Below are positions 1 to 5,185 of a stretch of 5,964 nucleotides of DNA, piece after piece. The notes under the pieces are model-generated. The model worked only from the letters and a program-made list of their open reading frames with translations, was not told where the DNA came from and ran no database searches. Made by a program: the position numbers and the translations under genes. Source of the DNA: Sphingopyxis sp. (GTDB taxonomy: Bacteria > Pseudomonadota > Alphaproteobacteria > Sphingomonadales > Sphingomonadaceae); assembly GCA_012035435.1 (NCBI GenBank), contig JAAUPH010000167.1, positions 1-5,964 of the forward strand. Reading direction: 5' to 3'. Position 1 is the stretch's first letter. Every line of letters begins with the position of its first letter.

Positions 1-15
1 GATTCGAAAGACGGC

Positions 16-36
16 TCCCCGAGAATCGCTCGGGGA
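16..36 (+). other. Perfect 8-bp hairpin upstream of the lanthipeptide precursor
   Basis: Bases 16-23 (TCCCCGAG) are exactly complementary to 29-36 (CTCGGGGA) with a 5-nt loop. The hairpin ends 23 nt before the ATG at 60. No T-run follows, so it is not a classical intrinsic terminator. It could stabilise or process an mRNA, or attenuate read-through from a gene lying to the left of the window. Its role is inferred only from position. Confidence 0.55.
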
Positions 37-59
37 CTCAAGCGAAAGGAAAAAGGATC

Positions 60-281
60 ATGAACAAGAAACTTGGCAAGTTGGCGCTTCATCGTGAGAC
101 CGTGGCCCGTCTGAGCGACCTTTCCAATGTCAACGGTGGTGGGCCCGAGACGGCACCCTGCACGGTACCGATTCGCACCGTGGCGCCGACCTGTCAGCTG
201 ACGGTCTGCAGGGGCTGCGTTTCGATCAACTATTCCGATTGCGGTTGCCAGACCCTGCTCAACTTCTCCTGCATCTGCTGA
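60..281 (+). CDS. Putative class I lanthipeptide precursor peptide
   Basis: This 73-residue peptide looks like the ribosomal precursor of a lanthipeptide, in which Ser/Thr are dehydrated and Cys thiols added to form thioether rings. Residues 1-28 form a charged leader with the pattern KLxLHRETVxxLSxL followed by VNGGG, which resembles the KLxLxxETLxxL...GG leaders of class I-type precursors known from Bacteroidota and some other phyla. The putative core (29-73) starts PETAPC and holds 8 Cys (34, 45, 50, 53, 61, 63, 71, 73) and 9 Ser/Thr (31, 35, 40, 44, 48, 55, 59, 65, 70), ending in SCIC. Those are near-matching numbers for thioether formation. AGGA at 47-50 gives a 9-nt spacing to the ATG; a second AGGA at 54-57 is very close. 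Cleavage after Gly27 or Gly28 is likely but not decided. No LanB, LanC, transporter or protease gene is visible here. Alternatives are another Cys-rich RiPP or a disulfide-rich peptide. Confidence 0.72.
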   Translation: MNKKLGKLALHRETVARLSDLSNVNGGGPETAPCTVPIRTVAPTCQLTVCRGCVSINYSDCGCQTLLNFSCIC

Positions 282-541
282 TCTCGAAGCCAGTCAAGTC
301 ACGTCTGGGGCGTTCTCGAACCGCCCTATTGACCTCTCCGCCGCCTCCCATCTCCCGTTGTAGCCATGCGCGAGCGAACGCGAGATCCCGCTCGACGGTC
401 GCCCGTGAGATGTCGAGCGCTTCGGCGGCCTCGTCGTTCGAAAAGCCCCCCAAAATAACGGAACTCGATCACTTTGGCGCGCCGCGCATCGATCTTCGCG
501 AGCGCGTCGAGCGCGTCGTCGAGCCGAATCAGGTCGTCGCT
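259..541 (-). pseudogene. Remnant of an ECF-type RNA polymerase sigma factor (truncated and frameshifted)
   Basis: On the minus strand, 541 to about 445 encodes SDDLIRLDDALDALAKID followed by VIEFRYFGG. After a one-base shift, 450 to about 349 encodes GGFSNDEAAEALDISRATVE and then ARAWLQREM. Together they form sigma-70 region 4 with its helix-turn-helix, as in the ECF subgroup often annotated TIGR02999. A run of six G on this strand (446-451) causes the break: five G would restore one frame. Region 2 and the rest of the N-terminus are absent because the sequence becomes amidase at about 537. Family homology ends near 349. The frame then runs through an unrecognised tail (EVNRAVRERPRR...) to a stop at 259-261, overlapping the 3' end of the lanthipeptide gene by 23 nt. 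Without region 2 it cannot act as a sigma factor. Confidence 0.8.
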
Positions 542-1072
542 GCGTTCGAACGCGCCCTCGCCGCGCTGCATACGCCGCCCGCCAGTTTCACGCTCGACTG
601 GCCGCCCAGCCGCATCCGTTTCGCGGGTTTCATCCATGTGACGCGGGCCATGGCGGCGCATCTAGTCGGCGCCGATCCCGGCAAACTGTCGGCGCAATTG
701 CGCAAACTGATCGCCTATGGCCCGCGCCGCAAGGACGCGGATTGGGCCGAGGATCAAGCGATCCTCGCGGGGGTGCGCGAGCAAATGCGCGTTGCCGTTG
801 CTGCGCACGGTTTCCTCATCCTGCCCACCGTTCCCAACCCGCCGTTTCCGCACAGCGAACACGAACCCGCCGCGCAGGCCGATTTCACCTGCCTCGCCAG
901 CATTGCCGGGCTGCCCGCGCTGTCGCTGCCAACGGGCTGGACCGACGATGGCTTGCCGCTGGGGCTGCAACTGGTTGGGGCAGAGGGGGCAGAGGCAGGG
1001 CTATTCGCGCTCGCCCGACGTCTCGACACCGCGCTTGCCGCTTACCGCCCGCCCGCTACATTTGGCCAGTAA
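536..1072 (+). pseudogene. C-terminal fragment of an amidase-signature family enzyme
   Basis: Amidase-signature enzymes hydrolyse amide bonds with a Ser-cisSer-Lys triad in their N-terminal two thirds. Here only the C-terminal part is present, about 178 of a usual 450-500 residues. It starts near VVAAFERALAALHTP and includes ILPTVPNPPFPHSE, then FTCLASIAGLPALSLPTGW and GLPLGLQLVG, which are the conserved closing strands and helices of the fold. The catalytic Lys, the Gly-Ser-rich loop and the cis-Ser are all missing. The open frame continues upstream to 239, but that part is only the antisense of the sigma-factor remnant and has no amidase features. The stop at 1070-1072 lies 13 nt before the next start, so the intact ancestor probably led an operon with the HapK-like and SDR genes. 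No credible ribosome binding site is seen at the junction, so I consider it non-functional. Confidence 0.82.
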
Positions 1073-1085
1073 AGGGAGAGTCTCG

Positions 1086-1391
1086 ATGCGTATCGTCTGT
1101 CTGTTCAATCTGAAGGAAGGTGCCAGCGCCGCCGCCTATGAAGCCTGGGCACAGGGCACCGACATTCCCGGCGTCAATGCGCTGGGCTCGGTGCGCGAAT
1201 TCACGGTGCACCGCGCCACCGGCGTGTTCGGTAGCGATGCGAAGCCGCCCTATGACTATGTCGAGGTGATCGACATTCACGGCATGGACGCTTTTGTCGC
1301 CGACGTGACCGACCCAGAATTTCAAAAGGTCGCGGCGGCGTTCGGCGAATTTACCGACAATCCCTGCTTCATCCTGACCGAGGATTTGTAG
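1086..1391 (+). CDS. REDY-like protein of the HapK family
   Basis: This 101-residue protein begins MRIVCLFNLKEGASAAAYEA and continues with WAQGTDIPGVNALGSV, PPYDYVEVIDI and DNPCFILTE. The pattern fits the REDY/HapK family, small proteins first named from prodigiosin clusters and widespread as uncharacterised genes in sphingomonads. A dimeric alpha+beta barrel fold is likely from the alternating strand-helix pattern. No enzymatic activity can be assigned. The start at 1086 is chosen because AAAGGGAGAG (1071-1080) gives a good ribosome binding site 5 nt upstream and because homology begins at this Met; the longer in-frame extension back to 717 lies over amidase sequence. It sits 13 nt after the amidase stop and 61 nt before the SDR gene, suggesting co-transcription. 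There are no membrane segments or signal peptide. Confidence 0.75.
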   Translation: MRIVCLFNLKEGASAAAYEAWAQGTDIPGVNALGSVREFTVHRATGVFGSDAKPPYDYVEVIDIHGMDAFVADVTDPEFQKVAAAFGEFTDNPCFILTEDL

Positions 1392-1452
1392 TTCGAACCC
1401 CATTCGTGTCGAGGGGATCGAGCCGAACGGAGAGGGAGGAAAGAGACAAGAG

Positions 1453-2247
1453 ATGAAATTTACCGGCAAAACTATCGTCGTCACGGGCTCGGGCAAGCAA
1501 AAGGGGCTGGGGCAGGGGATACTCCAACGTTTCGCCGACGACGGCGCAACCTGTATCGTCTCCGACCTTGTTATCGATGACGAGGCAAAGGCCGTCGCCG
1601 ACGAGCTGCGCAGTCGCGGTGCAACCGTGCACTTGATCGCCTGCAACGTCTCTGACCCCCAACAGTGCAGGGCGCTGGTGGAAGGGGCCGTCGCCGCGAC
1701 GGGCCGCCTCGACATTTTCGTCAACAATGCCGGAATCGGCTTCATGATGAAACCGATGCTGGAGGTCGATCCGAAAGACTGGGCCACGGTCATCGCGGTC
1801 AACCTGTCAGGCGCATTCTATTGCACCCAGGCTGCGGCCAAAGCGATGATCGCTGCCGGCAAGGGAGGCCGGATCATCAATATCGCGAGCCAAGCCGCCA
1901 AGACCGGCTTCCCGCATCTGCCCGCCTATGTCTCGTCGAAACATGGCATGATCGGCCTCACCCGCGCGACTGCGGTGGAGCTTGGCGGGCATGGCATCAC
2001 CGTCAACGCCGTCTGCCCCAACCATGTCACCACCGGGCTGGGCGCGCAGCAGAATGAATATTTTTCCAAATTGCTGGGGTTTGAAAGCGTTGAGGCCTAC
2101 CTCAAAAATATGGCGGCCAAAAACCCGATGGGCCGCCCCGGCTTGCCGTCGGATACGGCGGCCGCCTGCGCTTGGCTCGCCAGCGACGATGCTTATTATG
2201 TGACTGGCGAGGCGCTGAATGTCAGCGGCGGGGAGGAAATGCACTGA
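1453..2247 (+). CDS. SDR-family NAD(P)-dependent oxidoreductase
   Basis: This 264-residue protein is a classical short-chain dehydrogenase/reductase, interconverting an alcohol and a ketone with NAD(H) or NADP(H) in the cytoplasm. The Rossmann motif is TGSGKQKGLGQG (11-22), with two more residues between TG and GxG than the standard TGxxxGxG. Asp38 at the end of strand 2 (IVSDLV) favours NAD. NNAG is at 91-94, and the catalytic tetrad is Asn117, Ser146, Tyr159 and Lys163 (YVSSK). After strand 6 it has CPNHVTTG instead of the usual PG motif. Its length is typical and it ends VTGEALNVSGGEEMH. GGGAGGA at 1434-1440 lies 12 nt before the ATG, a slightly long spacing. It follows the HapK-like gene by 61 nt and is followed by a 181-nt repeat-filled gap. 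The substrate is not predictable; a hydroxyacyl or sugar alcohol is possible. Confidence 0.92.
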   Translation: MKFTGKTIVVTGSGKQKGLGQGILQRFADDGATCIVSDLVIDDEAKAVADELRSRGATVHLIACNVSDPQQCRALVEGAVAATGRLDIFVNNAGIGFMMKPMLEVDPKDWATVIAVNLSGAFYCTQAAAKAMIAAGKGGRIINIASQAAKTGFPHLPAYVSSKHGMIGLTRATAVELGGHGITVNAVCPNHVTTGLGAQQNEYFSKLLGFESVEAYLKNMAAKNPMGRPGLPSDTAAACAWLASDDAYYVTGEALNVSGGEEMH

Positions 2248-2428
2248 AGAACCTTCTCCCGTCAGGAGAAGGATAGGACGCCTTGCCGGTGTACCGGGCA
2301 GGCGGAGTTGGATGAGGGGTTCGCAGCTATCGGGCGATTACCACACCCGCACCCAGCGGCGACCAGGCAGCAAGCTGCCAAGTCTGCACAACCTGCTCCC
2401 GCCGGGAGAGGGGGGTAATGGAGGAAAT
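2248..2428. repeat. REP-like palindromic repeat cluster between the SDR and deacetylase genes
   Basis: This 181-nt gap has no gene of its own. It contains a perfect 8-bp stem CCTTCTCC/GGAGAAGG (2252-2259 with 2265-2272), an imperfect palindrome at about 2280-2303, a 6-bp stem GGCAGC-AA-GCTGCC (2366-2379) and a 5-bp stem CTCCC-GCC-GGGAG (2396-2408). The segments GTTGGATGAGGGG (2307-2319) and, on the other strand, the one at 2343-2357 are diverged inverted copies of one tail sequence. The whole therefore looks like two REP units in opposite orientation. Such elements can act as mRNA stabilisers, transcription-attenuating hairpins or gyrase sites in other bacteria; the role here is unknown. Confidence 0.7.
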
Positions 2429-3292
2429 ATGCAGCAGGAACATATCGACTGGCCAAATGCCGCCAAAATGGCGCTCTCGGTGGTTGTCAATGTCGAAGAA
2501 GGCAGCGAACAGAGTATCGCGCGGGGCGACCGGGGGATGGAGCCGGTCGACGAGCTTGGTATTTTCATCAAGGCGCCGATCCGCAACTACGCCAATGAAT
2601 CCAACTATCTCTATGGCATCAAGGCAGGCGCGCCGCGCGTTGTGAAGCTGCTGCGCGATTTTGACATCATGGCGAGCTGGACGGTTGCTGCGCTCTCGCT
2701 TGAAAACCATCCCGAAATTGCCCGCGCTATCGTCGATCTCGGCCATGAACCTGTCAGCCATGGCTGGCGCTGGGTCCACCAGTTCAAATTCGACGAAGCG
2801 CAGGAACGTCAGTTCATCCGCAAGGCGGTGACCAGCATCGAAAAGACCTGCGGCGTGCGCCCCTATGGCTGGCTGTCGCGCTATATGCTCACCGATAACA
2901 CCCGGCGGCTGTTGATCGAAGAAGGTTTCGCTTATCATATGGACGATTATTCGGGCGATATTCCTTTTTGGGACCGCGACACCGTACCGGAAAAGCCGAT
3001 GGTCATCGTCCCCTATCAGCTCGACAACAACGACATGAAAATGTGGACCGACCCGGCGATGACGCCCGACCAATGGCTTGCCTATGCCATCCGCAATTTC
3101 GATCAGGTCTATCGAGAGGGCGTGGAGGGCAACCCCAAGATGATGAGCCTCGGCCTCCACCTGCGCATCATTGGCCGCCCGGGGCGCATTTGGGCGCTCG
3201 AAGAATTCTTCCGCCATGTCCGGCGGCACGAGGGCGTATGGGTAACGTCGCGCCGCGCGATTGCTGAGCATTTCGCGGGATTGGCTTCGTGA
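2429..3292 (+). CDS. Polysaccharide deacetylase family protein, PuuE (allantoinase)-like
   Basis: This 287-residue NodB-fold protein of the PuuE-like branch acts on C-N or amide bonds in small molecules rather than on polysaccharides. Evidence includes WPNAAKMALSVVVNVEEGSE (8-27), where the classic catalytic Asp pair of deacetylases is replaced by Glu-Glu, then SNYLYG (58-63), VSHGWRW (109-115, His111), the VPYQLDNNDM segment (195-204) and LGLHLRIIGRPGR (241-253, His244). PuuE itself cleaves allantoin; other members of this branch have unknown substrates, so allantoinase is not asserted. The ATG at 2429 is chosen because GGAGGA (2420-2425) precedes it and family homology begins just after it. 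The spacing is short (3 nt), and the frame upstream to 2219 is only translated repeat sequence. It lacks a signal peptide, so it is cytoplasmic. Next to an amidase remnant it hints at degradation of a nitrogenous compound. Confidence 0.85.
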   Translation: MQQEHIDWPNAAKMALSVVVNVEEGSEQSIARGDRGMEPVDELGIFIKAPIRNYANESNYLYGIKAGAPRVVKLLRDFDIMASWTVAALSLENHPEIARAIVDLGHEPVSHGWRWVHQFKFDEAQERQFIRKAVTSIEKTCGVRPYGWLSRYMLTDNTRRLLIEEGFAYHMDDYSGDIPFWDRDTVPEKPMVIVPYQLDNNDMKMWTDPAMTPDQWLAYAIRNFDQVYREGVEGNPKMMSLGLHLRIIGRPGRIWALEEFFRHVRRHEGVWVTSRRAIAEHFAGLAS

Positions 3293-3310
3293 GGGGCGAG
3301 GTTTCAATAG

Positions 3311-3405
3311 CCCCTCCCCTTCAGGGGAAGGGTTGGGGTGGGGACTGTCCACCTTTCACGATGCCGCGTGTCCCCACCCCCGTCCTCCCCCGTGAGGGGG
3401 AGGGA
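3311..3405. repeat. Inverted pair of REP-like palindromes between the deacetylase and crotonase genes
   Basis: Two G/C-rich hairpins face each other. The first is CCCCTCCCC-TTC-AGGGGAAGGG (3311-3332, one bulge). The second has an 8-bp perfect stem CCTCCCCC/GGGGGAGG around loop GTGA (3384-3403). Between them GGGGTGGGGAC (3335-3345) is perfectly complementary to GTCCCCACCCC (3370-3380), so both units share an inverted tail with a 24-nt spacer. This is a BIME-like arrangement. It fills most of the 118-nt gap, and no T-run follows either hairpin. Confidence 0.75.
3396..3404 (+). promoter_or_regulatory. Shine-Dalgarno of the crotonase gene inside a REP hairpin
   Basis: GGGGGAGGG at 3396-3404 is the only ribosome binding site for the ATG at 3411 (6-nt spacing). 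The same bases are the right arm of the perfect stem starting at 3384, so folding of the hairpin would hide the site. Occlusion is inferred from base pairing alone. Confidence 0.6.
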
Positions 3406-3410
3406 CTTAT

Positions 3411-4160
3411 ATGACCCTGCGCCTTACCACCACCGGCGCCATCGCGACGCTGCGCATCGACCGCCCGGAAAAGCGTAATGCCTTTAACCAGGCGATGTGG
3501 GACGCGCTCCCGGCGCTGGTCGATCAGGCGATGGCCGATCCGCATGTCCGCGTACTTATCCTCGCCTCCGCAGCCGACGGGATTTTTTGCGCCGGGGCCG
3601 ACATAGGCGAGCTGCTCGCGAACAAGGACGACGCCGCATGGCGCGCCGCCAATCAGGCCGCGATCAATCGCGCCCAGCATGTCCTCGCCCGCGCGCCCAA
3701 GCCGACCATCGCGTTTGTCGATGGTGACTGCATCGGCGGCGGCTGCGGCCTGTCGCTCGCGTGCGATATCCGCATCGCGCGCTCCCGCGCGCGGCTGGGC
3801 ATCACTCCCGCCAAGCTCGGCCTCGTCTATCCGCTCCACGATACCAAGTTGCTGGTCGATCTGGTCGGGCCGGGGCAGGCGAAGCGGATGCTGTTCACGG
3901 GTGCGCTGCTGGGCGCAGACGAAGCGCTGCGCATCGGGCTGGTGGATATGATTGCGGACGGTCCCGACGATCTCGCCGCCACCATCGCCGCCGCTTCACC
4001 GCACAGCTCCGCGCAGATAAAGGGGTTCGTCCGCCGCATCCTTGATGGCCAGACGGATGACAACGATGAGACGTTAACGGTGTTTGCGGACGCCTTTACC
4101 GGGGCAGATTTTCTGGAAGGGACAACGGCGTTCTTAGAGAAGCGAAAGCCCGAGTTTTAA
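3411..4160 (+). CDS. Crotonase-fold (enoyl-CoA hydratase/isomerase family) protein with altered active site
   Basis: This 249-residue member of the crotonase superfamily binds an acyl-CoA and stabilises a thioester enolate. The CoA and oxyanion-hole motifs are RIDRPEKRNAFN (15-26), FCAGADIGEL (59-68) and GDCIGGGCGLSLACDIRIA (105-123), and it ends FLEKRKPEF like the family. The two acid/base glutamates of hydratases, Glu144 and Glu164 in rat mitochondrial ECH, correspond here to Gly113 and Ala134. Ordinary enoyl-CoA hydration is therefore unlikely. The segment TPAKLGLVYP (132-141) has the TPxxLGxxY spacing I recall from methylmalonyl-CoA decarboxylase, putting a Tyr at 140, so an isomerase, decarboxylase or lyase role is possible. 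The start is fixed by GGGGGAGGG 6 nt upstream. It lies between two repeat-filled gaps, so its expression may be separate from its neighbours. Confidence 0.88.
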   Translation: MTLRLTTTGAIATLRIDRPEKRNAFNQAMWDALPALVDQAMADPHVRVLILASAADGIFCAGADIGELLANKDDAAWRAANQAAINRAQHVLARAPKPTIAFVDGDCIGGGCGLSLACDIRIARSRARLGITPAKLGLVYPLHDTKLLVDLVGPGQAKRMLFTGALLGADEALRIGLVDMIADGPDDLAATIAAASPHSSAQIKGFVRRILDGQTDDNDETLTVFADAFTGADFLEGTTAFLEKRKPEF

Positions 4161-4167
4161 ACTGAAG

Positions 4168-4193
4168 TGCGCCCCCGCGAAGGCGGGGGCGCA
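4168..4193. repeat. Perfect 11-bp palindrome after the crotonase gene
   Basis: TGCGCCCCCGC (4168-4178) pairs fully with GCGGGGGCGCA (4183-4193) around a GAAG tetraloop. It starts 7 nt after the crotonase stop codon. The CCCCCGCGAAGGCGGGGG core is of a kind scattered between genes in sphingomonad genomes. It could act as an mRNA 3' end stabiliser. A weak terminator is possible, but there is no T-run. Confidence 0.7.
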
Positions 4194-4228
4194 TGACCAC
4201 TGTGGCGGCCTCCCACCATGGAGATGAA

Positions 4229-4246
4229 CCCCCGCCTGCGCGGGGG
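4229..4246. repeat. Second GC palindrome before the VOC gene
   Basis: CCCCCGC (4229-4235) pairs with GCGGGGG (4240-4246) around loop CTGC. It shares its core with the palindrome 35 nt upstream, so the 106-nt gap holds two related units. It ends 20 nt before the VOC start codon and just upstream of that gene's ribosome binding site. Confidence 0.6.
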
Positions 4247-4266
4247 ATCACAGGGAGATCGAGTAT

Positions 4267-5172
4267 ATGAGCGAACCCATCCAGCACGGCAGCATCATCG
4301 GCGGCGTCGTTGCAGTGCCCGACCTTGAAGCCGCGCTCGCCGACTATCACGGCCGCCTTGGCTTTGCGCTGGTCGAGCGCGGCGTGGTGCCCGCCGAGCT
4401 TGCCGCCAGCTGGGGGATCCCTGGCCTCGTCGGCAAAACCATGGCGATGCTGCAACCGACCAGCGGCGCGCATTGCTTCATCCGCCTGATCGAACAGCCT
4501 TTACCGACCGATTTTGTGCCCACCACCACCTATGGCTGGGCCAGCTATGAAATTACCGTTCAGAAGGTGTTCGGCTGGCCCGGCAAGATCGCGGGCAGCG
4601 CGTTCGAAATCATCGGCCCGCCCAAGGAAATTCCGGGCCTGCCCTATTTTGTCGCGATGCAGGTGCATGGGTCCGGCAAGGAAGTGCTCTATTTCAACGA
4701 AACCCGGTCAATGACGCCGTCGAGCGACCTGCCTTTTGCCCAGTCGCCGATGGACCATATTTTCATCGTCATCCTCGCCGCACCCGATCGCGCAGCGGCG
4801 GTGGGCTGGTACCGCGACCGGCTGAAACTGGATGTCGGCGACACCTACACCATCGCCTATTCGATGATAAACAATGCGTTCGGCCTGCCCGACGACAATT
4901 TGTCCTCGCTGACAATGGTGCAACATGGCCGCATGCCGATTGTCGAGATCGACGATTACCCCGCCCAAGCCAAAGCGCGCCGCGCTGATCCGGGCTGCTT
5001 GCCCCCGGGCAACAGTCTGGTGACGCTGATGGTGGACAATCTGGATGCGCTCGCGCTCGACTGGATCAGCCCGCCGACGCGGCAGCCGGGTCCACTCTAT
5101 AACGGCGCCCGCGCGGCAACGGTGGTGGGGCCGGCAGGGGAGTTGCTCGAACTGGTGGAGCTGGCTTGTTGA
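4267..5172 (+). CDS. Two-module VOC (glyoxalase/dioxygenase) superfamily protein
   Basis: This 301-residue protein consists of two vicinal-oxygen-chelate modules. Module 1 (about 8-147) starts IIGGVVAVPDLEAALADYHG. Module 2 (about 160-299) starts PMDHIFIVILAAPDRAAAVG and ends VVGPAGELLELVE. Canonical metal-ligand positions look retained only in module 2: His164 in the first strand, His220 (MVQHG) in the middle and Glu295 in the last strand. Module 1 has Gly-Gly where the first His is expected, so it is probably structural. VOC enzymes include extradiol dioxygenases, glyoxalase I and epimerases; the sequence does not decide among them, and it is too divergent for me to name. AGGGAG (4252-4257) lies 9 nt before the ATG at 4267. 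The gene is the last on this strand and converges with the quinone oxidoreductase remnant, with 13 nt between the stop codons. Confidence 0.82.
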   Translation: MSEPIQHGSIIGGVVAVPDLEAALADYHGRLGFALVERGVVPAELAASWGIPGLVGKTMAMLQPTSGAHCFIRLIEQPLPTDFVPTTTYGWASYEITVQKVFGWPGKIAGSAFEIIGPPKEIPGLPYFVAMQVHGSGKEVLYFNETRSMTPSSDLPFAQSPMDHIFIVILAAPDRAAAVGWYRDRLKLDVGDTYTIAYSMINNAFGLPDDNLSSLTMVQHGRMPIVEIDDYPAQAKARRADPGCLPPGNSLVTLMVDNLDALALDWISPPTRQPGPLYNGARAATVVGPAGELLELVELAC

Positions 5173-5185
5173 ACCGCTCTTCGTC

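Noticed and set aside
239..535. Upstream extension of the amidase frame back to an ATG at 239
   Set aside because: It is the antisense of the sigma factor remnant and overlaps the lanthipeptide gene; no amidase motif occurs before about 533.
717..1085. Longer start for the HapK-like gene
   Set aside because: The extension is a shifted frame of the amidase, rich in Arg and Pro. A good ribosome binding site and family homology support 1086.
1392..1452. Possible further repeat in the gap before the SDR gene (CATTCGTGTCGA...)
   Set aside because: The segment recalls a sphingomonad intergenic motif, but no complementary arm is present here, so it is not called.
1056..1802. Minus-strand open frame of 248 codons opposite the HapK-like and SDR genes
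   Set aside because: It runs across two well-supported plus-strand genes and the gap between them and has no family motifs.
2219..2428. 70-residue N-terminal extension of the PuuE-like protein
   Set aside because: It translates the REP-like intergenic region and overlaps the SDR gene end; family homology starts just after 2429.
2327..3352. Long minus-strand open frame of 341 codons opposite the PuuE-like gene
   Set aside because: This is a shadow frame typical of high-GC DNA. The plus strand carries clear family motifs, while the minus-strand translation matches nothing I recognise and crosses repeats.
4168..4246. Intrinsic transcription terminator after the crotonase gene
   Set aside because: The stems are strong, but no T-run follows either; the paired, related palindromes fit REP-type repeats better.
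2248..4266. CRISPR-like repetition
   Set aside because: The repeats are palindromic pairs confined to gene gaps, differ between gaps and have no regular spacer length.
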